13,438 nt of DNA, taken from Clostridiales bacterium (GTDB lineage Bacteria; Bacillota; Clostridia; Oscillospirales; Oscillospiraceae). Positions 1 through 6,878 of the stretch are shown in pieces. Location: assembly GCA_021199695.1 (NCBI GenBank), contig JAJQHP010000241.1, positions 1-13,438 on the forward strand, in the 5' to 3' direction. The notes beneath the pieces were generated by a model that saw only the letters and a program-made list of their open reading frames with translations, searched no databases and was not told the origin of the DNA. The position numbers were made by a program, and so were the translations under genes. Numbering within the stretch: the first letter of the stretch is position 1; every line of letters starts with the position of its first letter.

Positions 1-621
1 CTTGATGACCACAACGCCGCCCTTGGGGCCGGGAATCGCGCCCTTGACAGCCAGCAGATTGATCTCAGGGTCCACCTGGACGATCTCCAGGTTCTGGATG
101 GTGACCTGCTCGTTGCCCATCTGACCGGCGCCGATCTTACCCTTGCGGATACGGCTGGGGGTCGAGGTGGAGCCCATGGAGCCGGCATGACGATGGACGG
201 GGCCGCCGCCGTGGCTCATGGGGGTGCGCTGGGCGCCGTGGCGCTTGATGACGCCGGCGTAGCCCTTGCCCTTGCTGATGCCCACAGCGTCCACCTTGTC
301 GCCAACGGTGAAGACATCGGCCTTGAGCACGTCGCCTACGCTGAGCTGGTCGTAGCTGTCCACATCGACTTCCTTCAGAACGCGGAGCATCTCGCTCACA
401 CCGGCCTTGGCCAGGTGGCCCTTCTGGCCCTTGGTCAGATGCTTCTCGGTGGTGGGCTGGAAGCCCAGCTGGACGGCCTCATAGCCGTCCTTCTCGGCGG
501 TCTTTTTCTGAACCACGGTGCAGGGCCCCGCCTCGATGACGGTGACGGGGATCACCTTGCCGGCTTCGTCAAAGATCTGGGTCATACCGACCTTTTTGCC
601 GAGGATCGCCTTTTTTTCCAT
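1..621 (-). CDS. rplC: 50S ribosomal protein L3 (3' end cut by window edge)
   Basis: Primary 23S rRNA-binding protein of the large subunit, sited near the peptidyl transferase centre. The 207 visible codons start [17 protein letters not shown], the conserved bacterial L3 opening, and contain the glycine/histidine-rich central loop ([16 protein letters not shown], then HRHAGSMGS) followed by [14 protein letters not shown]. Family members are about 205-215 residues, so only the last few residues and the stop lie beyond base 1. The ATG at 619-621 has a TAAGGAGGA ribosome-binding site (631-639). It is the second gene of the S10 operon, 150 bp downstream of rpsJ, and should be co-transcribed with it. 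That gap is longer than usual for this gene pair and holds a possible 17-codon upstream ORF. Confidence 0.97.
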   Translation of the reverse strand, partial: MEKKAILGKKVGMTQIFDEAGKVIPVTVIEAGPCTVVQKKTAEKDGYEAVQLGFQPTTEKHLTKGQKGHLAKAGVSEMLRVLKEVDVDSYDQLSVGDVLKADVFTVGDKVDAVGISKGKGYAGVIKRHGAQRTPMSHGGGPVHRHAGSMGSTSTPSRIRKGKIGAGQMGNEQVTIQNLEIVQVDPEINLLAVKGAIPGPKGGVVVIK

Positions 622-771
622 TTCGGAATTTCCTCCTTATTCAGGTTATTGGTTGAGGCAGATGCCCATTGGACTGGCAGCGCTGCATCAACATGACCCC
701 TCCGCTCACGGCTAAGCAGGCGGAGAATGGGTGCTAACAAAGGAATATGGGTGAGATGTCAGGCCGTTCCT

Positions 772-1080
772 TTACAGCTTGATCTCGATCTCCACGCCTG
801 CGGGGAGTTGAAGGTTCATCAGGGCCTCCACCGTCTTGGGGGTGGGGTTCTGGATGTCGATCAGACGCTTGTGGGTGCGCCGCTCGAACTGCTCCCGGCT
901 GTCCTTGTACTTGTGAGTCGCACGCAGGATGGTGACGATCTCCTTTTTGGTGGGCAGGGGGATGGGGCCGGAGACGGTGGCGCCGTTGCGCTTGGCGGTC
1001 TGGACGATGGTCTCAGCGCTCTGGTCGATGAGCTGATGGTCATAGGCCTTCAGACGGACGCGGATGGTTTGGTTTGCCAT
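772..1080 (-). CDS. rpsJ: 30S ribosomal protein S10
   Basis: Small-subunit head protein, also known as the antitermination factor NusE. It has 102 residues, the normal length. It opens [20 protein letters not shown] and carries the typical [16 protein letters not shown] and [16 protein letters not shown] segments. The frame stays open upstream to an ATG at 1177-1179, but homology begins at the ATG at 1078-1080, which sits 8 nt from an AGGAGG site (1089-1094). It is the first gene of the S10 operon, followed by rplC. Transcription probably starts near 1363, giving a long leader. Confidence 0.98.
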   Translation of the reverse strand: MANQTIRVRLKAYDHQLIDQSAETIVQTAKRNGATVSGPIPLPTKKEIVTILRATHKYKDSREQFERRTHKRLIDIQNPTPKTVEALMNLQLPAGVEIEIKL

Positions 1081-1363
1081 GGTGTTTTCCTCCTTGGGTT
1101 TCGTACTTGTTGTACATGAGCCGGTTTTATTTGGATCGCTTTGCTTGGCTGAAATCAACCGCCGTGCCGTGTGTATCATTCCACGTCATAAGGAAAGCCG
1201 ACGAAAACCGTCGGCCGCATCCACTATGCGAGGCGATCTACACCCCTGATCGCATCGTGGTTCATCACAGCCGCCCAGATCCAGCCCGGACATACTCCGC
1301 AGAAGTTACCGGGAATCCTCCCGCAATCTCCTGCATCATCGCACAGTGCGCCGGAGCGCACCA
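1081..1363 (-). ncRNA. Structured 5' leader of the S10 (rpsJ) operon, candidate ribosomal-protein leader
   Basis: This untranslated stretch of about 280 nt lies between the rpsJ promoter and rpsJ and has no convincing ORF. Read on the minus strand it shows, in order: a 5'-terminal perfect hairpin GTGCGC/GCGCAC with a UCCG loop (1361-1346); CCCGG/CCGGG closing 1313-1285; a stem at 1260-1221 built from CCAC/GTGG plus ATGCGA/TCGCAT with an 18-nt loop; and a perfect 7-bp GCCGACG/CGTCGGC hairpin (1215-1197). Bases 1253-1233 can instead pair GCGATC with GATCGC, which competes with the ATGCGA stem, so two folds are possible. Autoregulatory leaders before S10 operons are well known (L4 in E. coli), and leaders of this kind have been proposed in clostridia. 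Whether this is one of them is inference. Confidence 0.5.
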
Positions 1364-1369
1364 TGGGTT

Positions 1370-1398
1370 ATTGTACCGGATACCCCGGCGGATGTCAA
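1370..1398 (-). promoter_or_regulatory. Sigma-A promoter of the S10 operon
   Basis: On the minus strand there is a perfect -35 TTGACA (1398-1393), a 17-nt spacer and a -10 TACAAT (1375-1370). A-rich tracts upstream (about 1400-1430) resemble an UP element. The predicted start is near 1363, immediately before the first leader hairpin. Such a strong match fits a ribosomal protein operon. Confidence 0.92.
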
Positions 1399-1440
1399 GC
1401 ACTTTTTGCCTGTTTTTTCTTCTTTTTTGATCGAAAGGCC

Positions 1441-1472
1441 GGCCAGCGCCCGGCTTATGCCGGACGCTGGCC
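1441..1472 (-). terminator. Terminator hairpin downstream of the TagF-like gene
   Basis: 14-position stem 1441-1454/1459-1472 with a TTAT loop. Its one imperfect position (1449/1464) is C-A on the plus strand but a G-U wobble in minus-strand RNA, which favours the minus orientation. The following U-tract is short (GGCC then TTTC). It separates the TagF-like gene from the S10 promoter. Confidence 0.65.
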
Positions 1473-1501
1473 GCTCACTGCCGGCTACAGAACGCCGACC
1501 G

Positions 1502-4500
1502 TTACCAATGTCGTTTCATGATCTCCTCGCAGATGCGCTGGCTGTTGTTCTGGTCGATATAGGAGTACATCCGGGGCCGCATCTCCGCGTAGACCTCCGG
1601 GAGGCGGAAGTCGTTTTCGGCATACTCCTCCAGCTTGGCCAGCAGCTCCTCGGGCGTCATCACCCGTTCTCCGAAGAGCTCGGTCTCCAGGTCGATATAG
1701 GCCCCGGTGGTCTCGTTGTACTTGTCCACGTCGAACTGATAGAACAGCACCGGCTTGCCCTGGTAGTACACATCCCAGCAGACGCTGGAGTAGTCGGTCA
1801 CCAGCATCTTGCAGCCCATCATCAGCTGGTTCAGCGGCTCCTCGCCAAAGGGAATCAGCCGCACCCGGCCGCCCTCCTGGATGGAGAAGTCATGGATATA
1901 GTCCCGGAACTTGGGGTGGATATAGAAATCCAGGTACAGGTCCTGCCGCTCCAGCAGGTCTGCCAGCCGGGGATCGTTGAGCAGGGACATATAATTCCGG
2001 TAGTAGTCGCTGGCCTCAAATACCAGGTCCGGCACATATTCCAGCCAGTTGCGCCAGGTGGGCATGACCAGGATGTGCCGTTCCTCCAGGCCCTTATCCT
2101 TTAATACATCCCACCGGGCCAGGCCGGTGATGATCACGTTCCCCGGGGCGTAGCCCAGCTCGTTGACGATGATATCATGCTCCCGCTGGTTGGAGGTGAC
2201 GAACAGATCCACCGCATTGTTGGTCTTGGCTCCGTATACGCCCACCCGCTTCAGGGCGATCACGCCGTGCTGGAGGAACACCAGCTTCTTTGTGTTGATG
2301 ATGCGGGGCAGGATAATGCTCTCCTTGGCTCCCCAGGCATAGGAGTGGGGCTTGGCGTCGCAGGAGATCAGCAGCCGGGAGGCCAGGATGTAGATCATGT
2401 GCTTCAGGCTCATGAACTGGATCACATGGTCCCGGTAGGGCAGCAGCCGTTCCTGATAGTCCGGCTGTTTTTTGTCGATGATATAGTAGATGCTCCGGTG
2501 CATCTTCTCCTCCAGACCGTTTTCCATGCAGTGCCGGAAGAAATAGAAGCCGTTGTCCTGGGCCATGCAGCAGAATTTTTCAAAGCACAGATAGATATTC
2601 TTCTGCTTCAGCTGTTTGCGGAACAGCCGGAACAGGATCAGCGCCAGCCGCTCCTTCAGCCGGAAGGCCAGGCCACTGTAGGGACTGTACTCCTGACAGG
2701 CCAGGGCGAAGCCCTGCTTGGCCGTCTCATACAGCGTGACCGTCATGTTCTCCCCGTTGCGGCAGCCCCCGGAGAACAGGGTGCGCTCTACTTTTTTCCA
2801 GATCTTATCGCTCTTTTTGGCCTTTTTCTTCTTCCCGGCCCTGATATCCCGGACGCGCACCTCATAGCTTTGGCCGTCCTCCCCCCGGAACGCCGCCCGG
2901 ATATCCCAATAGGACGGCTCGAACTGGAAATCCGCCAGATCGACCTCTCCCGTCAGCCAGACGGCGCCGTCCCGGTGAACGATTTTGCGGGCCGGGGCGA
3001 AATAGATCTTCCGGTCTACCTCCAGCTTGTACCGATGGGTGAAGGCAATCCCGGTCCACTCCCCGGGTATCCCCTCCGGGCAGCGCACGGTGAATCGAAG
3101 CTTCCCCCACCGGAGCTGAAGGCGCTCTGCCCGGCAGGTCATCTGCTCCTCATATCGCCGGGCACGATCCGTCACCTGCAGCTTACAATATCCGTTAGTG
3201 GGGCAGCAGATCAGGCCCTCCACCGTCTGTTCCCCGGCGCTCACCTCGCCCAGAGGCGCGCCAAAGGCAAACAGATAGCTCAAGTATTCTCTGTCCGTAT
3301 CCAGTCTTCTGCGGATCATTCGCTCCGGGCAGCGCAAATACACGTGCTGCCACCGCTCTCCCTGGCGGATCGCCAGTGACAGCATCCACCGGGCCGTCCG
3401 GCTGTTTTGCACCGACTGGGCCACCGGAGTCAGATCTGCCATCAGCAGACTTGCCTGGGGTCCGGCGGAGATCACCTGCACCGGACACAGCACCTGCTCT
3501 CCCTTCCGCTTTGCCCGGAGGAGCAGATCGGTCCCCTCCCCTAAGACGATTTCCGGAAGCTCGAACCGCCACTGCCAGTCCTGTCCCCCCAGATCCCGGA
3601 TCATCCGGTGTCCCACCACGGGGAGCAGATCCTGCTCCAGCGCCTCCCGGAGGGTCGCACCCTCCGGCCCGGGCTGACAGGTGAGGGGCCGGTCCGACGC
3701 CTGGAAATAGGGCTGTCCCCGCTTGTCCAGCCGGAGATAGCAGCCCATCTCTCCCTCCTGGGCCAGCGGTCCCCCATTGGCCAGCAGCTCCGCCGCCTGA
3801 TGGGCCAACCGGTCGATGATGCAGAGGGGGACGTGAAACCGCACCCCGTCCTCCACTATTACGCCGGAGAGGGCGTAACTCTCTCCGTCCATGGGCAGGG
3901 CGGACAGCTCCACCGCTCCTGCGGTTCGCCCTTTGTCCTCGACAGCCTCGCCTTCCCGGTCAGCAGGCGGCTCCAGAGCGGGGAAAAACTTCTGTCCCTG
4001 GGCAGAGCCGTCGGCCCGGTACAGAGAAAAGCCCCCCAGCTTTGGCGCGCCCTTGGGCCTTTTGGCCCTTAGCAGCAGCCGTCCGTCCCGGACAGAAAAC
4101 TGCTCCACGCCATAGCGGAACTGCCCCCAATAGCGCAGCTCCCGGTGGACTACCGTCAGCACCACCACTACCGTATTTTGGCCCTTCCGCAGATACCGGG
4201 GGACCGCCTCATATTGCTCCCCCTCCCGGCAGAAGCTGTCCACCGGACCGCTCCACAGCTTTCGGTCATTGAAGAAATAAGCGCAGCGAAATCCCGGCCG
4301 GAGTCTGTCCAGGTATCGTCTGGCCCGGAGGGGATAGCGGATCAGCTTCTTTTCCTCCCGTTTGGCCAGGTTGACGATAAAGGGCTTTCCGTTTTCCGGG
4401 TCCCATACCGCCTCCACGCCGGAGAGGTCCGCCGTCAGCACCCCTTCCTCCAGCCAGGCGGGGACATACCAGTGCTCTGTCTCCTCCCACGAGGAGAGGA

Positions 4501-4657
4501 CCAGCAGCAGCTCTCCCTCCGGGAACGTACCGCCCCGGCAGGACATCCGGAGCTTTCCCCCATCCGAGGGGAGCAGCTCTACGCCCAGAGGCTTCGGCGC
4601 GATCGTATCTGCAATGTTTTTTTTCAGCTTCTTCCAGCCGAGACGGGTCTCTGCCAT
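1502..4657 (-). CDS. Large CDP-glycerol glycerophosphotransferase-like protein (TagB/TagF family domain at C-terminus)
   Basis: Probable cytoplasmic-face glycosyltransferase moving glycerol-phosphate or a related polyol-phosphate from a CDP-activated donor to a wall or lipid-linked polymer. It has 1051 residues. The last ~370 (about 684-1051) form the TagF-type GT-B domain: LQHG at 795-798, HPKF with His914, and TDYSS at about 954-958 followed by WDVYYQGKPVLFYQFD. These His and DYSS motifs are the catalytic/donor-binding signatures of the family. The first ~605 residues are beta-rich and unassigned, with degenerate repeats: ADLS near 76-112, similar modules near 249-281, 406-443 and 570-604, and LLLRAKR twice (195-201, 379-385). 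A lysine-rich linker (609-615) joins the halves. No signal peptide is seen. The start at 4655-4657 was chosen for its AAAAGGAG site and for the sigma-A promoter just upstream; an earlier ATG at 4753 lies at that promoter. Donor and acceptor are not inferable. Confidence 0.88.
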   Translation of the reverse strand: MAETRLGWKKLKKNIADTIAPKPLGVELLPSDGGKLRMSCRGGTFPEGELLLVLSSWEETEHWYVPAWLEEGVLTADLSGVEAVWDPENGKPFIVNLAKREEKKLIRYPLRARRYLDRLRPGFRCAYFFNDRKLWSGPVDSFCREGEQYEAVPRYLRKGQNTVVVVLTVVHRELRYWGQFRYGVEQFSVRDGRLLLRAKRPKGAPKLGGFSLYRADGSAQGQKFFPALEPPADREGEAVEDKGRTAGAVELSALPMDGESYALSGVIVEDGVRFHVPLCIIDRLAHQAAELLANGGPLAQEGEMGCYLRLDKRGQPYFQASDRPLTCQPGPEGATLREALEQDLLPVVGHRMIRDLGGQDWQWRFELPEIVLGEGTDLLLRAKRKGEQVLCPVQVISAGPQASLLMADLTPVAQSVQNSRTARWMLSLAIRQGERWQHVYLRCPERMIRRRLDTDREYLSYLFAFGAPLGEVSAGEQTVEGLICCPTNGYCKLQVTDRARRYEEQMTCRAERLQLRWGKLRFTVRCPEGIPGEWTGIAFTHRYKLEVDRKIYFAPARKIVHRDGAVWLTGEVDLADFQFEPSYWDIRAAFRGEDGQSYEVRVRDIRAGKKKKAKKSDKIWKKVERTLFSGGCRNGENMTVTLYETAKQGFALACQEYSPYSGLAFRLKERLALILFRLFRKQLKQKNIYLCFEKFCCMAQDNGFYFFRHCMENGLEEKMHRSIYYIIDKKQPDYQERLLPYRDHVIQFMSLKHMIYILASRLLISCDAKPHSYAWGAKESIILPRIINTKKLVFLQHGVIALKRVGVYGAKTNNAVDLFVTSNQREHDIIVNELGYAPGNVIITGLARWDVLKDKGLEERHILVMPTWRNWLEYVPDLVFEASDYYRNYMSLLNDPRLADLLERQDLYLDFYIHPKFRDYIHDFSIQEGGRVRLIPFGEEPLNQLMMGCKMLVTDYSSVCWDVYYQGKPVLFYQFDVDKYNETTGAYIDLETELFGERVMTPEELLAKLEEYAENDFRLPEVYAEMRPRMYSYIDQNNSQRICEEIMKRHW

Positions 4658-4720
4658 AGGATCGTCTCCTTTTGATAGGACTCCCCCCGAAATCCGGTGG
4701 GCGTGTCGTCTGTGAGCCAA

Positions 4721-4749
4721 ATTATAACATATTCTTCCCCCCGTCACAA
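4721..4749 (-). promoter_or_regulatory. Sigma-A promoter of the TagF-like gene
   Basis: Minus strand: -35 TTGTGA (4749-4744), 17-nt spacer, perfect -10 TATAAT (4726-4721). The predicted start near 4714 leaves a leader of about 57 nt before the ATG at 4657. It begins about 30 bp after the carboxypeptidase stop, so the gene can be expressed independently, although no clear terminator separates the two and read-through is likely. Confidence 0.85.
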
Positions 4750-4778
4750 GCACCGTTCAGGAAAATTCATGATTTCCC

Positions 4779-5927
4779 TCATTCCGGCAGCAATGCTCCA
4801 ACCATCTCCCGGAAAATGCTGCTGAAAGTCTTGCGCTCCACCGAATCCGCCGCCGTGACGGGAAGCTCCTGAATCACTTGCCCGTCCAGGGAGACGGTCA
4901 GCGTCCCCAGTACATCTCCGGCTTTTACAGGAGCCTCCGCCGTCTCGTGCAGCGTTAGTCCGGTGGTGAGACGGCCTGCGTCGCTTTTGGCGATGAGCAT
5001 CCGTCCGCCCTCCACCGTTGTTTGGACGCTATCCGTCTCCCCCAGGGTCACAGGCACCGGGGGCAGGGCTACGCCGTCGGTCACGTCCGCCATCGTCCAG
5101 CCGCCGAAGCCGTAGTTGAGCAGGGTCTTGGCGCTCTCGAACCGGTCGGAGGAGGTCTCCGACCCCAGCACCACGGCGATGAGCTCCATGCCGTCCCGCT
5201 CTGCGCTGGCGGAGATACAGAAGCCCGCCCCCTGGGTGAATCCGGTTTTCAGCCCGGTGGCCCCGTCATAGTAATAGATCAGCTTGTTGGTGTTGGCCAG
5301 CTGGAACGTCCCGTCCCGGAGGGTATCCATCCAGATGCCGGTGTAGTCCCGGATCACCTCATGGCTCAGCAGCTCCCGGGACATGAGGGCGATGTCATAG
5401 GCGGAGGTCAGGTGTCCCTCGGCGGGGAGACCGGTGCAGTTGCAGAAATGGGTGTCCTCCATGCCCAGCTCCGTTGCCCGCTGGTTCATGGCCGCCACAA
5501 AGGCCTCCTCGCTGCCCCGAAGATGCTCCGCCAGGGCCACGGCGGCGTCGTTGCCGGAGGCCACCGCCACCGCCTTGAGCATCTCGCTGACGGTCATCTG
5601 CTCCCCCTCCTCCAGATAGACCTGGCTGCCGCCCATGCCGGCGGCGTAGGCGCTGACCGTCACCGTGTCCTCCAGGGAGATGCTCCCGCTGTCAACAGCC
5701 TCCGCCACCAGCAGCATGGTCATCACCTTGGTCACCGAGGCGGGCTCCAGGACCTCGTGGGCGTTCTCCTCATAGAGAACGGTCCCCGTCTCCCGCTCCA
5801 TCAGCACACCGGCCTTGGCCGAAATGGACACCGGTGCAGCTGCGTCCGCCTCCGTCGCCCGGGCTCCGGGCAGCAGACCGGTAAATACAGCGGCCAACAG
5901 CAGGGCCGTCAAAACGTGTCTTTTCAT
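4779..5927 (-). CDS. Secreted D-alanyl-D-alanine carboxypeptidase (PBP5-type, peptidase S11)
   Basis: Penicillin-binding protein that removes the terminal D-Ala of peptidoglycan pentapeptides outside the membrane and so limits cross-linking. It has 382 residues. A signal peptide spans 1-23 (MKRHV..., hydrophobic LTALLLAAVF, likely cleavage after ARA). All three active-site motifs are present: S64-V-T-K67 (nucleophile Ser64), S124-G-N126 and K227-T-G229. A PBP5 C-terminal beta domain covers about 285-365 and an amphipathic tail (TFSSIFREMVGALLPE) could anchor the enzyme to the membrane. The start at 5927 has a GGGAGGGA site and places the signal peptide correctly; the open frame further upstream to 6017 is leader. 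It resembles Bacillus DacF/DacB, but the paralogue cannot be fixed. A GCATA element followed 16 nt later by GGAAACTAGG in the leader is a weak forespore-type promoter candidate. Confidence 0.95.
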   Translation of the reverse strand: MKRHVLTALLLAAVFTGLLPGARATEADAAAPVSISAKAGVLMERETGTVLYEENAHEVLEPASVTKVMTMLLVAEAVDSGSISLEDTVTVSAYAAGMGGSQVYLEEGEQMTVSEMLKAVAVASGNDAAVALAEHLRGSEEAFVAAMNQRATELGMEDTHFCNCTGLPAEGHLTSAYDIALMSRELLSHEVIRDYTGIWMDTLRDGTFQLANTNKLIYYYDGATGLKTGFTQGAGFCISASAERDGMELIAVVLGSETSSDRFESAKTLLNYGFGGWTMADVTDGVALPPVPVTLGETDSVQTTVEGGRMLIAKSDAGRLTTGLTLHETAEAPVKAGDVLGTLTVSLDGQVIQELPVTAADSVERKTFSSIFREMVGALLPE

Positions 5928-5951
5928 CGCTGTTCCCTCCCTTTTCCCTAG

Positions 5952-6002
5952 TTTCCGCCGAAGGAGGTCTCTTATGCTGGAGGGTTTTCCCATCGGCGGA
6001 AA
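5952..6002. repeat. 10-bp perfect inverted repeat in the divergent region
   Basis: TTTCCGCCGA at 5952-5961 and its exact reverse complement TCGGCGGAAA at 5993-6002, separated by 31 nt. The half-sites start 41 bp apart, about four helical turns. It sits between the proposed carboxypeptidase -10 and its start codon. It is not followed by a T-run on either strand, so it is not a typical terminator. It could be a paired operator or a leader hairpin. Confidence 0.7.
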
Positions 6003-6030
6003 ATTGTGGTCATGCATCCCCTTGTTTCAA
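6003..6030 (-). promoter_or_regulatory. Possible sigma-A promoter of the carboxypeptidase gene
   Basis: Minus strand: -35 TTGAAA (6030-6025), 16-nt spacer, -10 CACAAT (6008-6003). The -35 is good and the -10 is moderate. Its -35 overlaps the -35 of the divergent IIB promoter, so the two may compete. Confidence 0.4.
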
Positions 6031-6050
6031 CCCGGGGCAGGGAGTATAAT
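6022..6050 (+). promoter_or_regulatory. Sigma-A promoter of the IIB-like gene
   Basis: Perfect -10 TATAAT (6045-6050) with TTGTTT (6022-6027) 17 nt upstream. The predicted start near 6057 gives a leader of about 30 nt ending in a strong AGGAAGGAGG site (6071-6080). Confidence 0.7.
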
Positions 6051-6087
6051 AGCAAAAAGAGCTTTGATAAAGGAAGGAGGCGTCGCC

Positions 6088-6387
6088 ATGTCCGGTCTGC
6101 GGGTGCTGGTCTGCTGTCCCAACGGGGCGGGAGTCAGTCTGATGATGGAATCGGTGCTGCGGAGGGTCGCCGCCGAGCTGGGGCTGGAGTTGGCCCGGCT
6201 GGATCACGGCTCCATTTGCCAGGGGGCAAAGACCGCCGGGGCATACGATCTGGTGCTCTGCCCGGCGGAGCTGGTCTCTCACCTGAGAGACTGGGAGGGG
6301 CAGGCGGACATCATCGGCCTGAACAATCCCCTCTCCCGCCGGGAGATGCGGGAACTGCTGGCCGTCTATTGCAGGAACACAAACTAA
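6088..6387 (+). CDS. Orphan PTS IIB-like protein (lactose/ascorbate/galactitol-type fold)
   Basis: Small protein of 99 residues matching stand-alone IIB components of the phosphotransferase system, which carry phosphate on a cysteine between IIA and the sugar. It has an N-terminal beta strand (LRVLVCC) running into a P-loop-like CPNGAGVS at 10-17, with Cys10 as candidate phosphocysteine, as in the CGNGxGSS loop of UlaB/GatB-type proteins. A later LVLCPAELVSHL strand-helix unit and ADIIGLNNPLSRREMREL near the C-terminus match the ascorbate-type IIB layout. No EI, HPr, IIA or IIC gene is adjacent, so it may be a remote partner or a sensor module. The start at 6088 has an excellent ribosome-binding site; an in-frame ATG at 5974 also has a perfect one but lies upstream of the TATAAT promoter. 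Confidence 0.72.
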   Translation: MSGLRVLVCCPNGAGVSLMMESVLRRVAAELGLELARLDHGSICQGAKTAGAYDLVLCPAELVSHLRDWEGQADIIGLNNPLSRREMRELLAVYCRNTN

Positions 6388-6511
6388 AAAGAGACGCCCA
6401 CAGACGGGGCGCCTCTTCTCAGCCTGTTCCAGACCGCTTAGGGAAGCAACGGAGGAGAACCAGCTTTGCAGCGCTGCCGGATGCCCTCCGACTGAACACA
6501 CCGGCGGCTGC
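6386..6511 (-). ncRNA. Candidate small structured RNA, unassigned
   Basis: The gene-free stretch after the IIB-like gene folds well when read on the minus strand. A two-part hairpin pairs CGGAGG with CCTCCG (6490-6485/6455-6450) and CCGGC with GCTGG (6480-6476/6464-6460), around a 4x4 internal loop. One inner pair is a G-U wobble only on the minus strand; on plus it would be A-C. A small GCUU/AAGC stem follows, then a terminator hairpin ending in five U's. A TGTTATGCT extended -10 motif lies just upstream (6526-6518), giving an RNA of about 125 nt. It does not look like SRP RNA (no GGAAGGAAGCAGCC-like segment), tmRNA or RNase P RNA. 6S RNA was considered but not supported. Confidence 0.4.
6389..6417 (-). 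terminator. Terminator between the IIB-like gene and the candidate RNA
   Basis: Stem 6389-6399/6407-6417 (core GAGACGCCC/GGGCGCCTC) with a 7-nt loop. The single imperfect pair (6394/6412) is A-C on plus but U-G on minus, and the T-run is much better on minus (TTTTTAG) than on plus (TCTTCTC). It is therefore best read as a minus-strand terminator that may also serve the IIB-like gene from the other side. Confidence 0.7.
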
Positions 6512-6517
6512 ACGTTC

Positions 6518-6526
6518 AGCATAACA
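6518..6526 (-). promoter_or_regulatory. Possible extended -10 promoter for the candidate RNA
   Basis: Minus-strand TG-T-TATGCT (6526-6518), an extended -10 motif. No good -35 is seen at the right distance. It would start transcription near 6511, downstream of the rpmB terminator. Confidence 0.3.
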
Positions 6527-6600
6527 CAAATGCCGTTTCTCCCTATCCTTTTTTGCGTAATCTGTCGTTTTAGGAGCGTAACCGGTCGCTTTCACAAAAT

Positions 6601-6633
6601 AAGCCCCTCTGCTTTTCCCGAGCAGAGGGGCTT
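6601..6633 (-). terminator. Terminator of rpmB
   Basis: Perfect 13-bp stem AAGCCCCTCTGCT/AGCAGAGGGGCTT (6601-6613/6621-6633) with a 7-nt loop, followed on the minus strand by ATTTTG. It lies 14 bp after the rpmB stop. Confidence 0.92.
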
Positions 6634-6646
6634 CATCCGCACGCCA

Positions 6647-6832
6647 TCAGGCGCGCTCAACTTTACCGGAACGGAGGCATCTTGTGCAGACGTAGACGTG
6701 AGTGGGGGTGCCATTCACGATCGCCTTGACGCGCTTCACGTTCGGCTTCCAGGGGCGATTGGAACGACGGTGGGAGTGGGAAACCTGAATGCCGAAGGTT
6801 ACGCCCTTGCCGCAAAAGTCGCATTTAGCCAT
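6647..6832 (-). CDS. rpmB: 50S ribosomal protein L28 (zinc-binding form)
   Basis: Small large-subunit ribosomal protein of 61 residues starting MAKCDFCGKG, with the family core SHSHRRSNRPWKPNVKRV. Two cysteine pairs (Cys4/Cys7 and Cys49/Cys52, the latter in VCTRC) make it the C+ form that binds zinc; zinc-free paralogues lack these cysteines. The ATG at 6830-6832 has an AGGAGG site (6841-6846) 8 nt away. It is a single-gene unit with its own promoter and perfect terminator, divergent from hprK. Confidence 0.97.
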   Translation of the reverse strand: MAKCDFCGKGVTFGIQVSHSHRRSNRPWKPNVKRVKAIVNGTPTHVYVCTRCLRSGKVERA

Positions 6833-6878
6833 TATGCAAACCTCCTCGCTTGAAAAATCTCTGAAAACAGCATTGATT

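Noticed and set aside
2177..3379. 400-codon open frame on the plus strand opposite the TagF-like gene
   Set aside because: It is the antisense frame of a well-supported GC-rich gene, has no ribosome-binding site, and its composition (Gln, Leu, Pro, His rich) is typical of an antisense shadow.
5022..5951. 309-codon open frame opposite the carboxypeptidase
   Set aside because: Antisense shadow with Gly/His/Gln-rich, non-protein-like composition.
6421..6520. Signal recognition particle or 6S RNA in the gap after the IIB-like gene
   Set aside because: The conserved SRP helix-8 loop sequence is absent, and I could not form the closed long stem with a central bubble expected for 6S RNA. It is kept only as an unassigned RNA candidate.
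6587..6594. cre-like half-site TGAAAGCG on the minus strand
   Set aside because: The second half of a CcpA operator does not match, and the site is not at a promoter I can support.
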